From contig CM022674.1 of the NCBI GenBank assembly GCA_012295275.1, positions 2,838,242 through 2,858,241 on the forward strand: a DNA stretch of 20,000 nt, written 5' to 3'. The notes beneath the pieces are model-generated. The model was not told the origin of the DNA. It searched no databases and worked only from the letters and a program-made list of their open reading frames with translations. How positions within the stretch are numbered: position 1 is the first letter of the stretch; each line of letters begins with the position of its first letter. This stretch comes from Chrysomallon squamiferum (lineage: Eukaryota > Mollusca > Gastropoda > Neomphalida > Peltospiridae). Both the position numbers and the translations under genes were made by a program. Shown here piece after piece: positions 1 to 11,859 of this stretch.

Positions 1-942
<942 letters not shown>

Positions 943-1440
943 GTCTGCGATACTGACATCACCAGCAGCTACGAAATCTATCAATAACTGTCATATTTTC
1001 CAAAAAAACAGCCGCACGTAGACGACGAGGCTATTGTTAGTTGTTTTCTTCCAATGATTTTTTTTATTTTTATTTTTCCTTTTTCTTTCTTTCTTTTTTT
1101 TTTTCTCTCTCGATTTTTCCCAACATGTGACCGTTTCGTGCTTAGTCTAATTAAGACAGAGCGAGTGTTGGCTGCGAAACCTGTAAAGGCTTTCCGCCTA
1201 CCAAAGTTATTTTCAAATCGCTGCCTTGACTTTAGATGACGCTTGGCAGCAGTTAATTGTGATGTTTACTGATTTCAACGTGCATCGTAAACAGCCGCTA
1301 CATTAATATACACATTAATTGTTACACCAGACATCGAGGGCATAGATCTTGAAAATTACTTCTATTAAAGCAACAGCAAAAAAAAAACCCCATTAATTAT
1401 AATAACGAGGATAAACATCGATAATAAGAGGTTTAATTGA
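943..1440. other. Unique intergenic DNA with a T-rich tract and a motif cluster
   Basis: A pyrimidine-rich tract lies at about 1057-1115. The region 1160-1320 is complex. It holds TGTTTAC (1263-1269) facing GTAAACA (1287-1293), and two CATTAAT strings at about 1299-1318, which are forkhead- and homeodomain-type motifs. No gene is seen. Confidence 0.4.
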
Positions 1441-1727
1441 ATTAATAATGTCACTGCGGTTGACGATGTAAAAACAAAAAATGGCGATGATAAAGATGCT
1501 AATGGATAATTATATAATGATGGTAATGATGATAATATTGTAATAATGATAATATGATATGGTGATAATAATATTCACAATGATGGTAATGATGATAAAT
1601 ATAATAATAATGGTAGTGATGTTAATTATTGCAATGATAATAATGATAATAACTGTTACAATGATAATGATGATGATAATTATGATAATGATGGTAATGA
1701 TGATGATAATTATGACAACAATGACAA
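1441..1727. repeat. Degenerate TGA/TAA trinucleotide repeat
   Basis: Roughly 290 bases of imperfect GAT, AAT and ATG trinucleotides (for example GATGATAATTATGATAATG) with many substitutions, which suggests an old array. The minus strand translates to a His/Tyr-rich frame with no gene character. Confidence 0.85.
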
Positions 1728-2460
1728 CACTGTAAGGAATATGTTACAACTACGACGGCTTCGACTTGAAAAAAACAACAAAAAAAACCCCCAACAACAA
1801 ACAAACATATACGTGAACATTTTGTGTGGTGTATGAACCTAACCTTGCTTCTGTCTCACGATCTCACTATACACTTTTTTTTTTTTTTTTATTTCTTTCC
1901 TTTTTTAAAGGAAACCAAAAAAAAAAAAAAAAATCTATAGGTTTTCTCTCGTTAATACGAAGCACTTCAACATGCGAACTAGAATCGCTTAATGATCAAC
2001 AAACGTAAATAAACGAAAAAGGTCAGTTTACCGTACAGATGACAGAAACAGACGCAAGCACATCTGATTCAGCTCTTTACCAAACAGTTAGGTATATTTT
2101 CACAAGCGGCGGAGAGGAAAGGTCATCATGTTATTTTTAGAAATCTTCAGAAACACTTCAACAAATTGCCAGAACTAAATATCTCTCGCTTGTGACAGAG
2201 ATAGATATTCAAGTTTGTCTTAATCAGACAACGAGTACTTTTTTTCATTTAAAACGTAGTCGGTTTGTATCGTTTTGTCGCAAACTAAGGAACAAGCGTT
2301 TTTATTAACGACATCCTTCATTGCATGAGGTCTAGGAGTATACGATTTAAAATGTCAGTGTGCAGTTATGTGGAAACTATAGAAAGTCAATTTTAATTAA
2401 ATTCTCTATTTTCCGTTACAACAATGAATACATACGTACGTGCGAACGCACATTACCAGA
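1728..2460. other. Unique intergenic DNA containing a poly-T/poly-A quasi-palindrome
   Basis: Sixteen T (1875-1890) and seventeen A (1917-1933) flank a 26-base core in which TTTCCTTT pairs with AAAGGAAA. The whole 59 bases could fold into a hairpin. The remaining DNA (1940-2460) is unique and no gene is seen. Confidence 0.7.
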
Positions 2461-3850
<1,390 letters not shown>

Positions 3851-3871
3851 CTTTCTTTCTTTCTTTCTTTT
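3851..3871. repeat. (CTTT)5 microsatellite
   Basis: Five perfect CTTT units in a T-rich surrounding. Confidence 0.95.
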
Positions 3872-4037
3872 GTTTAATTTTATTTTATTTAGTTGCTGCT
3901 GTTATTATTGTTGGCGAATGTTATGCAGGATACTCTAAATAGAAAAAAGATATCGTAAGTAAATATAACACTAATTCAGTAACCGACCTTCTGTATAATT
4001 ATAACCATGTGAATCATCATTCATTTACATTTAAATA

Positions 4038-4038
4038 T

Positions 4039-4109
<71 letters not shown>
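4038..4109. repeat. (AAT)n microsatellite
   Basis: About 24 uninterrupted AAT units. They are followed by an A/T-rich tail with T11 (4170-4180) directly against A-rich DNA (4181-4197). Confidence 0.97.
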
Positions 4110-4112
<3 letters not shown>

Positions 4113-5389
4113 TTATAATCATGAAAAAATTAATAATAGTAAAATAAATAAAAATAATTTTGAATTAAATTTTTTTTTTTAAAAAGGAAAAAAAAAAGAA
4201 GAAAAACTAAATAAAAGAAAACATTTTCTACTGATCGTTAGTTATTTAGTTGTGAATGCCCCGCTGTTTAATTCACTGTCAGGCTAAAATATTTTTACAG
4301 TATCTAATTGATTTCGTTACAATAATGAGCTAATTCATTTTGTCTTTTTTCAACCATAAGCTTGTTTTTCACCACATACAATCTCTCTCAGCAGGATGCA
4401 TTCATCTTAATTTGTTTGAAACTCAAACTAGAATATATTTTTTTTAAAAACCTTTCCTTAAAAATGATCGATAGTTATTGTCAAACCATTGGTAGATTTC
4501 CAGCAATTATTAATTATCCTCTACCAGTAAAAATTTCTGCAGTTCACTTAAGTTACGCATTTCTTGATCACCTTCGTTATTACTTTAGAAAGTTACGTAA
4601 ACTTAAGAACGCGATTACGACATTTATCAACATTTACGACATTCGGCTGTCTTGATCGTAACTGCTAATAAGCGAACAATTATATAGAACTTACGAACAT
4701 TAGTTACGTATACTCCTCAACACGTTATACTTCCTTGAAGATTATGAATAATGTCTGAGCAAAACTTTCATAATAAAGATTGAGACCAATTCCTGAAAAA
4801 AAAAAAAAAAGAGAAAAACTTTTCTTGGAGTCCGTAGACTTTTCGTTCGTTAGTTCTAGTCATACGACTGTTAAAAAAAAAAAAAAAAAAAAAAAAAATA
4901 AAATCCCCACTTATTAGATCAAACCTACTCATGTCGATAAAAAAAAAATTGTAGATTTGTTAACGTGGAATAAAAATTCGTTCATTGTTCTGTGTTCTGT
5001 CTCCTGAACAATCTTTTTTAAAAAGGGTTTAAAATTTGCTGCTGTGTTTCACGTCATTTCTACAAAAAAACGCCACAGCCAGGCGTCTGAGATATAATTT
5101 ATTGACAAGTGCGGAACGGATGAGTCTAATCTTCATAACAATCATCAAATTTTGTATTATCTACAAACAGAAAAGTTCCTCGTGAAATTTAAAGAGATAG
5201 AAACCTTTGAAATATATGACATTTGTCCTGGTAAAATAAAATTTTAACAGTCTGAAACATGTAGTATTTTTTTTTTTTTTTTTGACAGATGTCGGAAGAT
5301 TTCGTCTGTCAAAAATATTAAAATGTTTGATCGAGTTAGCTGTAAAACGTTCTAAAACTGAAAACATAGATACACACACACAGGGATGA
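4110..5389. other. AT-rich intergenic DNA with homopolymer tracts
   Basis: It contains A15 (4796-4810), A26 (4873-4898) and T17 (5267-5283). The part 4480-4740 is unique, with repeated TTACGA-type strings. A 97-codon plus-strand frame at 4362-4655 has no recognisable motif and the composition of random AT-rich DNA. No poly-A tract could be tied to a retroposon body. Confidence 0.5.
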
Positions 5390-5401
5390 ACAGACAGACA
5401 A

Positions 5402-5434
<33 letters not shown>
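5390..5434. repeat. (CAGA)n microsatellite
   Basis: CAGA/CAAA units, pure over the last 30 bases or so. They belong to the same GACA class as parts of 2640-2700 and 18615-18632. Confidence 0.95.
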
Positions 5435-6165
5435 ATACTAGTTAAAAGGTTATGTTGGTTGTCTTAACAGTTGTGTTTAATGGACAATGCCCGGCGCATT
5501 ACAAATGACTATATGCTTTCCTATCTGTTAAAACTTCCAGCTGTTTCTTGTTTAAATGCCTACTGAAGATGAGTGTTGATTGCTTCTTGTAGCTGATGCA
5601 CAAATGTTAGTCGCCGAGAATCGTGAATCGTCTTCTTTATCATCTTTATACTCTCTGTGATTGAATGACGAATCGTTTTTGACGAAACCTAGCGGATTTG
5701 ACCCTCTTAGCGTAAGACGATCTTGAAGAAAGTAACAGATTGTTCTTCTTAAACTCAGAGATGTACGTAATTCGTTCAGATACGGTTTGTTGTTTTCAAT
5801 TTAACTCCCTAAAGAAGACAGTTGTTTTAATAAAACATTCTATATTTCTCAGAAGTGTATGGAGATTGTTATTTCTTAGTGGTGGTACATTTCTTTAAGT
5901 GGATAGTTTGTAGCTTAAAATCTGTTATTTGATTCTGAGCATTCTTTAATGTATTCTGAGTTATTTGGGTTTGTCTTTAAAAAATAAAGGAAATAATGGA
6001 ATAAAGAATGCCAGTATTGAGAGAGACGAAGAAAAGAATGGCTGAATTCCTACAGTGAAGAATGCTTTTAAGTCTTTTCTTTTCTCAAAAACAACAGCAT
6101 AAAAGATATAATAATATTATTTTCATCATTGCCGTCATTGTCATCATTATTAGTATATGCACATG
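5435..6165. other. Unique intergenic DNA
   Basis: No long simple repeat and no supported gene. It includes several GAATCGT-like strings at 5615-5680. Nothing in it is recognised. Confidence 0.5.
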
Positions 6166-6234
6166 TATATATGTATGTGTTTGCGTGTGTGTGTTTGTGT
6201 GTGTATGTGTGTGTGTTTTTATAGAGAGAGAGAG

Positions 6235-6276
<42 letters not shown>
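6166..6276. repeat. Compound (TG)n - (GA)n microsatellite
   Basis: Imperfect TG repeats (6174-6216) pass through a short T-rich and TATA link into (GA)n (6223-6276), which is interrupted once by GCGAG. The Cys/Val and Arg/Glu frames across it are repeat translations. Confidence 0.97.
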
Positions 6277-6279
<3 letters not shown>

Positions 6280-6678
6280 GCTTCTACGTTTAGAAGTACA
6301 ACCAAGAATCTCTTCAGCTGGTTAAATCAACTATTAAATTTTTGCATTCACTCCATTACAACAATCACATTATGAGACACGGAACTGTATATAAAAGCAG
6401 CTTATATATATATATATCTGTAGAACTGATTTAACACTAGCCGCATGAACGCACTGCTACTCTTATTATTTTCATAGAGTCACTGAATGCATATATCATC
6501 CTTTTGTATTTCCAGAAGAGACCTGAAAACACAGGTTTAAAGTGGAAAACATTTTTCTTATTCTAAATGCCCATGTTCACGCAGTAATCATTATTATTTT
6601 GAAAGCTTCCAGCCGTTCGCCCATTAGTGACGAACATGCACTAAATGGCCATTAAACTATAAGATGTGTGTAGTGATA
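6277..6678. other. Unique intergenic DNA
   Basis: No gene is seen. A short (TA)n lies at about 6404-6416. The part 6590-6660 is of higher complexity, with no recognised element. Confidence 0.45.
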
Positions 6679-6990
6679 AAAAAAAAAAAATAAAAATAAA
6701 ATAATAATAATGAAAAAAAAAAGAAGAAAATCAAATAACGATTGAGGAGGGAGAGAAAAAAAAAGAAAAAAAAAAAGAAATTAAAAGAAGAGAAAGTAAG
6801 CTGTTGATGATGATGATGATGATGATGATTATAAAGATGATGGTGATGATGATGATGACGGTTCTGATGCTGATAATGATATTGAAGAAATAAAGTAGAG
6901 AATGATAGGAATGAAATAGAACAAGAAGAAACAGAATAAAAATAAAAATATTACGACAACGACAATAATGACAATGACGACAATGATGTC
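6679..6990. repeat. A-rich DNA with (GAT)n arrays
   Basis: A/AAT-rich sequence (6679-6790) is followed by (TGA)8 at 6805-6829 and a second, interrupted TGA array at about 6837-6858. Loose GAC/AAC repeats follow to about 6990. Confidence 0.85.
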
Positions 6991-7059
6991 GATGAAAACA
7001 AAAAAGTAACCACGATCAAAACATCGAGAAAGATTAAGGAAAAGAGTTATGTTACTGTT

Positions 7060-7107
<48 letters not shown>

Positions 7108-7170
7108 GTACTAGTAGTATTGCTAATATTAGTACTGCTGCTACTACAACAACTACAACTACTACAACTG
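7060..7170. repeat. (CTA)n array with an inverted switch
   Basis: A pure TAC/CTA array (7060-7107) runs into the perfect 18-bp palindrome ACTACTAGTACTAGTAGT (7101-7118), where the repeat flips strand. Imperfect CTA/CAA units then continue to about 7170. Confidence 0.93.
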
Positions 7171-7510
7171 CTCACGCCATTTCACATAATTTTTCTATAC
7201 CATCTGTCAAGTGTTGTTTTCAAACGATGATCGATCGCTCATTACTTAGCCTAAAGCACACGAGAAATTCTGTGCCACTTCTATGATCTATTGGCACATA
7301 TACATTTTTTCTCTCTTTCTCTCTCCCTTTTTGTTTGAACAAGATTTTTATCCTGCGGCTCTGAACATCAGAGTAAATTGGCCACATCAATTCTCAGCAG
7401 ACATATCGGCGTAAATTTGTATTGATGTAGGTCAAGCTGGCGGTAATGGGCGTCCAACACTAATTAGTTTCTTATTACTGACAATGTTTACTTTTTAATA
7501 TAGTTATTAC
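7171..7510. other. Unique intergenic DNA
   Basis: Complex sequence with the inverted pair ACATCAAT (7384-7391) and ATTGATGT (7421-7428) and a CTAATTAG homeodomain-type palindrome near 7462. No gene is seen. Confidence 0.4.
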
Positions 7511-7555
7511 AAAAAAAAAAAAAAAAAAAAAAATTAATACGAAACCAATAGAAGC

Positions 7556-7589
<34 letters not shown>

Positions 7590-7608
7590 GTTACTGTTGT
7601 TGTTGTTA
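7511..7608. repeat. A23 tract, then (TTA)n and (TTG)n
   Basis: Twenty-three A (7511-7533), a unique link, then (TTA)n at 7556-7589 and TTG-rich units to about 7608. This leads into the larger TTA array at 7660. Confidence 0.93.
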
Positions 7609-7659
7609 TATTTACGACTAATACTATAACTTTTTAATAGCATTATTTATATACTGTAT

Positions 7660-7735
7660 TTGATTTTGATTTTTTATATTATTATTATTATTATTATTAT
7701 TATTATCATTATTATTACTATTATTATTATTACTA

Positions 7736-7766
<31 letters not shown>

Positions 7767-7807
7767 TACTATCATCATCATTATTATTATTGTTACTATT
7801 ATTATTA

Positions 7808-7852
<45 letters not shown>

Positions 7853-7862
7853 CTATTATTAA

Positions 7863-7895
<33 letters not shown>

Positions 7896-7897
7896 AA
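7660..7897. repeat. Long imperfect (TTA)n array
   Basis: ATT units with scattered ATC and ACT variants over about 220 bases. The left flank (7660-7683) is identical over 24 bases to that of the array at 12951, and the right edges share TTATTAAAAAT. The Asn- and Ile-rich frames here are repeat translations. Confidence 0.97.
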
Positions 7898-8381
7898 ATT
7901 TCCTGTGAACAACAAAGATTATGGCACGCCACTTAGATGTATATTAATACGTTAGAGTGATAACTTTACCTATGTCTGGGACTGCAGACTCCGATACATC
8001 ATTTTAAACAAATTTGGCGTGTGTATGGGCGTGTCTGAATGGTGTCGTGGGAGAAAACACTTTTTACACGATTCTGAAGAAACTCGCTAATCTCTTTCAT
8101 CCTCAAAGGATACAAGACAGATCGAGCTTCGTAAAAATTCATTTTTAAAATTTTTTGAGGAATGAGAACCGTGCTGACAAGACGCGTGGTTTGTTCCCGA
8201 ATCTGGCAGTGAGATTATAACACATCGTAATTGGACACGACAGTTGTTCCATTTCTGGCAGTTTATTGCTCACCCTTACTAATTGGTGTTCCGTCACCTT
8301 AACTGATGGCCCATCACCTTAACTGATGTACTTTTGTTAAACTGTATTTTGTCCACAATTTGTAGGACAATCAGTCACACT
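7898..8381. other. Unique DNA with a two-copy 20-bp repeat
   Basis: TCACCTTAACTGATG occurs at 8294-8308 and 8314-8328, part of two adjacent 20-bp units that match at 17 of 20 positions. They lie about 55 bases beyond the C-terminal end of the FLYWCH relic. No further transposase coding sequence was recognised here in the frames examined. Confidence 0.55.
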
Positions 8382-8814
8382 CTACACAAGGAATGTTCCA
8401 GTTTGCGGAACCTTTTTCGCTCTCTGTCTGTACAAGCTGGATTTGATGCCCTCAAACATACTCAGCTTGGAAGCTATGTCCTGTGGTGTTGCGTCTCCAT
8501 ACTAGGTCAACAACTTCTTCCTCTCCTCTTCATATATCTTTGGGATACTGGTCAGCTCGTCCCGTGCTCGCTTCCGCATGGTGTTGGTCAGTAGGTGGAC
8601 AGCAACTTCGCTCTCATCCGAGGAATGGATGTGGTCTTTATCTCTCCTGAACACCGTCCCATCCGGTGTAGCGGTCACGGTGTCAAGGCACCTCGAATAC
8701 AAACATCTCCATGGTACCATTCTTGTTACTAATCCGCCGTGCATACCTATATCCATCAAGTATGAGGTCCGCACCTGGTTTTCTGCCGTCCAAAATTTCT
8801 CCCTTCGCAGCCAT
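8382..8814 (-). pseudogene. Broken FLYWCH zinc-finger gene, probably a MULE-type transposon relic
   Basis: FLYWCH fingers bind DNA through a C2H2-type zinc site and often sit at the N-terminus of Mutator-like (MULE) transposase proteins. The relic starts at ATG 8814-8812, with an in-frame TGA just upstream (8835-8833). Residues 17-27 read LILDGYRYARR, the usual start of the finger. After residue 34 the frame shifts by one base near 8712; unshifted, it stops at 8685-8683. The shifted frame reads WRCLYSRC (8711-8688), giving the W and two Cys, then DPDG-like and DHIH segments with the zinc His at 8633-8631 and 8627-8625. Next come RKRARDELTSIPKIYEEERKK, an in-frame TAG at 8504-8502, and a further 39 codons containing SSLYRQRAKKVP up to TAG 8384-8382. 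Charged segments like these follow FLYWCH fingers in mollusc and arthropod copies. No catalytic DDE domain is visible downstream, so the element is truncated. The finger is sure; the MULE origin is an inference. Confidence 0.8.
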
Positions 8815-8842
8815 GATCGAACATAACAAACATCATGTACAG

Positions 8843-8852
8843 TATTTATATA
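8843..8852 (-). promoter_or_regulatory. TATA-like box upstream of the FLYWCH relic
   Basis: Read on the minus strand this is TATATAAATA, a good match to the TATA-box consensus. Its 3' edge lies 28 bases before the ATG at 8814. A start site about 30 bases downstream would fall almost on the ATG, so the spacing is tight. Such strings are common in AT-rich DNA, so this is only suggestive. Confidence 0.25.
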
Positions 8853-9146
8853 GGTAGTATTTCCTGTATTCACTGCTCATTAAAGTTAATCTCGTTAATC
8901 GCCCCCTCTGTTCTTCACGCCTCTAAATTGGCCTTAATTGCTCACGCCAGTTTTCCTATTTCTGGAAGCGGATTAGAACACCTCACCGATTACATAATCT
9001 GGGGACTGCCAGTTTTGGGAACATACCAAGACGATCTCTTTGTTCAGCGAATTCGCAAATTTCAAGCTTGAATTTTACTTGTTTTGCTTGGAAGCTCTGC
9101 AAATGTAATAGGGTGTATAAAAATAGTTTAACGCCATAGAGATACT
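8853..9146. other. Unique DNA upstream of the FLYWCH relic
   Basis: Complex sequence with several homeodomain-type strings (GTTAATC, TAATTG, GGATTA, GATTACATAATC) between 8880 and 9000. A 78-codon plus-strand frame overlaps it but shows no domain. Confidence 0.4.
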
Positions 9147-9612
9147 GTTTATTGTTTCTTGAAATAAGAAAATGAACTAAGTCATATTAAATAACGTATT
9201 AGAATTCATCCATTACTGGTCTTGCCTGAAGTAAGAAAATATAAACTTAAGATAAAATTTTAAAAAAATGAAAGAAAGAAAGAAACCTGTTAACGTCTAC
9301 TCACTGCTGTTATTTACCTAAATTAAATTAAATAAACCTTTTATCCTATATCAGCTTCCATTGTTTCTTCAATTTAACAAGAAACGAACCTGTGCTATAT
9401 TAAACATCTTTTTATCCTATATTTATTTATTGCTACTGTTTCTGGAAACAAATAAATTAAATAACCTATTATCCTATATCAATTTCCAGCTTTTTTCTTA
9501 ATGAAACAAACAAGAAACTGCCCTATGTTACATTACATATCGTATTATCCTCTGTATCCTATATTTATTGCTTCTGTCTCTTGAAACACGAAACAAACCT
9601 AAGTTATTATTT
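9147..9612 (+). repeat. Diverged tandem repeat, unit about 58-75 bp
   Basis: The string TTATCCTATAT recurs at about 9341, 9411, 9469 and, as a variant, 9544. Each copy is followed by a T-rich segment, TTTCTT-like pyrimidines and then (G)AAACAAAC/GAAACGAACC and a TAAATAA-like end. An earlier, weaker pair of copies lies at about 9147-9240. The changing spacing and many substitutions point to an old minisatellite. A (GAAA)n patch (9270-9285) interrupts it. Confidence 0.6.
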
Positions 9613-9892
9613 TTCTTTTTAAAAGTCTTACCTCACATCCATCACGTCTTTAATACTTACACAACAAGAAGTTAATTTTCCTCGCATTAATAAAATATCA
9701 ATCTTCACTAAAACGTGTCTCTTGTTGTTTTCTGATTTTATTTCTGGTTATCTGATCGCAACCGGTGATGCATGGTTGCAATTAGCGAGGGTTGGAGGAT
9801 CTAGCTTTGCCTGAAAATAAAGTATGGAGAAAAATGGTTGTTGAAGTATTACACAAACTGACAAGAAGTAGCGTTATTGAGACACATAACTA
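9613..9892. other. Unique intergenic DNA
   Basis: No gene is seen. It contains a small inverted repeat, GCAACC and GGTTGC, separated by 10 bases near 9758-9779. Confidence 0.4.
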
Positions 9893-10168
9893 GAAAAGAA
9901 AGAAAAAGAAAAGAAGGAAGGAAAGGAAAGATACACAGGCAGGCACATATATAGATAGGTGCAGACACGCACATACGTACACACACAAATATATATATAT
10001 ACACACATATACATATACATACGTACATATAGATATAGACAGAGACATACAGACATACATACACACAGGTTGACAGACTGACTGACTGATTCATAAACAC
10101 AGACACATCGCACTAACCAATATTTAAAAAAAATATATACATATTATATATGTATATATATATATATT
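9893..10168. repeat. Compound repeat: GAAA/AAGG, CA/TA, GACA, TA
   Basis: GAAA/GGAAA units (9894-9929) run into mixed ACACAC, ATATAT, CATA, GATA and GACA units (9930-10092). After a short link, TA-rich DNA follows (10131-10168). The Cys/Val/Tyr-rich minus-strand frames are repeat translations. Confidence 0.93.
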
Positions 10169-10269
10169 CCCGTTGACATATCGATCACTTTATCAACCAA
10201 AGCTTTCAGATTAAAGGAACACGTTGACAAGAATTGAAAGGAAAATAAACTAGTCACGAAAGAACCTTG

Positions 10270-10283
10270 AAAAAAAAAGAAAA

Positions 10284-10324
<41 letters not shown>
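10270..10324. repeat. Long A tract including A40
   Basis: Forty uninterrupted A at 10285-10324 after an impure A-rich lead-in. It could be an old retroposon tail, but no element body was recognised on the 5' side. The length may also be affected by assembly. Confidence 0.95.
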
Positions 10325-10326
<2 letters not shown>

Positions 10327-11113
10327 AAGTAAAAGTCAAATACTGGAGGGAAATACATGAGAGAAAAATACGAAACCCAGCGGACACATTTATAAATAAA
10401 ACTGTTAGCAGGTCTAACTCTGCTATAACCAGTCCATTTGTCATAAACCAGTTTTCAGAAGAACCCTGAATTATGTATGCTTTCGCCTCAGGCTTATACA
10501 GGGCTTTTTTTCTTTTTCATCACTTTTTTTTTGTTTGTTCCATAGATGGCATTTTACCTTCAGACTCTAGGGCATCATGAAACAATACCATCCTGTCTGC
10601 TTACACAAAACGGTGCAAACTGAAGCAGTTGTAGATCAAACTGTAGATTATGGCAGAATACCAATTCATTTTCATTTGACGGTAATGCCATTATTTTCCA
10701 TTCCTCGATAAATTGATACAACTTGTATATGTTTACCCAAGGGCGTCATTTGTTTAGAAAAGAAAAAAAAAAAAAAAAGGTGAAATGAACGAAAATTAGA
10801 AATAATTTGTCAAGTGGTGCAACAGCTACACAACACATGTGCATACAAAGCCGAGCAGAGGAATGGTTAGGAATTATACACAGACAATTCTAATTAAGAA
10901 ATAATACAATGAAAGCTTCCAACAACATGCCAGCTGATGCATATAAAATGAATTATGTTCAGCACTGACGATTTCGGTAATAACATTGTTGTCACACATC
11001 TTAATTTTCTCTTTGATAAAATAACTGCCGAACGATAGACGGTTTTTTTCGTGCGTAGAATAATTCAAATGAAGACTGTATTATTATTCTTAATTTGCTT
11101 CTATTGACTGATC
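10325..11113. other. Unique AT-rich intergenic DNA
   Basis: It contains A16 at 10763-10778 and short T-rich runs near 10504-10535. A region of even complexity (10440-10500) reads through on the minus strand for a while but has no recognisable motif. No gene is supported. Confidence 0.45.

Positions 11114-11142
<29 letters not shown>
11114..11142. repeat. A29 tract
   Basis: Twenty-nine uninterrupted A. No retroposon body was recognised on the 5' side. Confidence 0.95.
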
Positions 11143-11144
<2 letters not shown>

Positions 11145-11595
11145 TTTGAGTGTTTTGTAAATATTTTGCTATCAATGAATCAATGAATCAACAGATAAAC
11201 AAACCCATCCATACTCTGGCACGTGGATATTTTTCTTTCTTATAAAATTCACCATGTAACAAATTAGGGTTCTACCGTGTTGAAGTAGTTCCAGACGTTT
11301 CCTTGTTTCCTGAAAGAATGTAATGTTTACAAGCTCTGGCAGACGTTTATCGACAAAAATCGTCGAATTTCCTGATTTGAAATGCAGCTTAGAAATGTCC
11401 CATGGTTCAAACGGTTCAGAAAATTTGGGTAACATTCGAACTTTATCTTTTTAATAGAATCAGCTCCATATCGGGGAAGAAAACACTTTCCTTGTACGGC
11501 AATGAGATAATTAGACAGTAACAGTATCACCTAAGCTCATCAGTGACACATCAGCTGTCCCGAAGAACTGAATGTTGCAGTATAACCTGACAAAC
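11143..11595. other. Unique intergenic DNA
   Basis: Even-complexity sequence with two overlapping minus-strand frames of 87 and 67 codons. Neither shows a known motif, and their lengths are unremarkable for AT-rich DNA. The repeated AATGAATC near 11175 is trivial. Confidence 0.4.
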
Positions 11596-11725
11596 CATCT
11601 GATGTTTGTGAGATCTTCACTGGATTGTTCTCCAGTGTCAGAACATTCCCGACAACAGTGTCTATGTGCAGAGTCTAATCAGACGTACACAAGAAAAACA
11701 GAATATTCGTCCCTAAATACGTACT
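11596..11725 (+). mobile_element. 5'-truncated or older copy of the same SINE body
   Basis: This stretch aligns to the body of the SINE at 11946-12066 with an offset of 346-350 bases. CATCTGATGTTTGTGAGAT (11596-11614) matches CATCTGACTTTTGTGAGAT (11946-11964). The block from about 11665 to 11719 (TGCAGAG, TAATCAGACGTACA, AGAATATTC, CCTAAATA) matches 12011-12063 with a few substitutions and a one-base gap. The segment between the blocks is more diverged. No convincing A box lies at the expected distance upstream, so the tRNA head is missing or decayed. An 86-codon plus-strand frame runs through it by chance. Confidence 0.6.
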
Positions 11726-11859
11726 CACCAGTGCAAGATTCTCACAAAAGTAATGGAAGAAGGCTTTGTTGTTCATTAAGTGTTAGAGCGTTAAGCAAGA
11801 TCGTAGAAAGACAAGAACGGCATGCGTCGTAGGAAGGGAAGATTACCCTCGGTTAACAA

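Noticed and set aside
4362-4655. Plus-strand frame of 97 codons
   Set aside because: No recognisable motif; length and composition are as expected from AT-rich DNA.
7624-7932. Asn-rich minus and Ile-rich plus frames
   Set aside because: Translation of the TTA array.
8334-8826. Two plus-strand frames of 86 and 82 codons
   Set aside because: They are the antisense of the FLYWCH relic; the minus-strand reading has the domain residues.
8835-9071. Plus-strand frame of 78 codons beside the relic
   Set aside because: No motif is recognised, and it overlaps the upstream region of the minus-strand relic.
11172-11530. Two overlapping minus-strand frames of 87 and 67 codons
   Set aside because: They conflict with each other, and neither shows a motif.
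11572-11832. Plus-strand frame of 86 codons
   Set aside because: It runs through the truncated SINE copy; the repeat explains the sequence.
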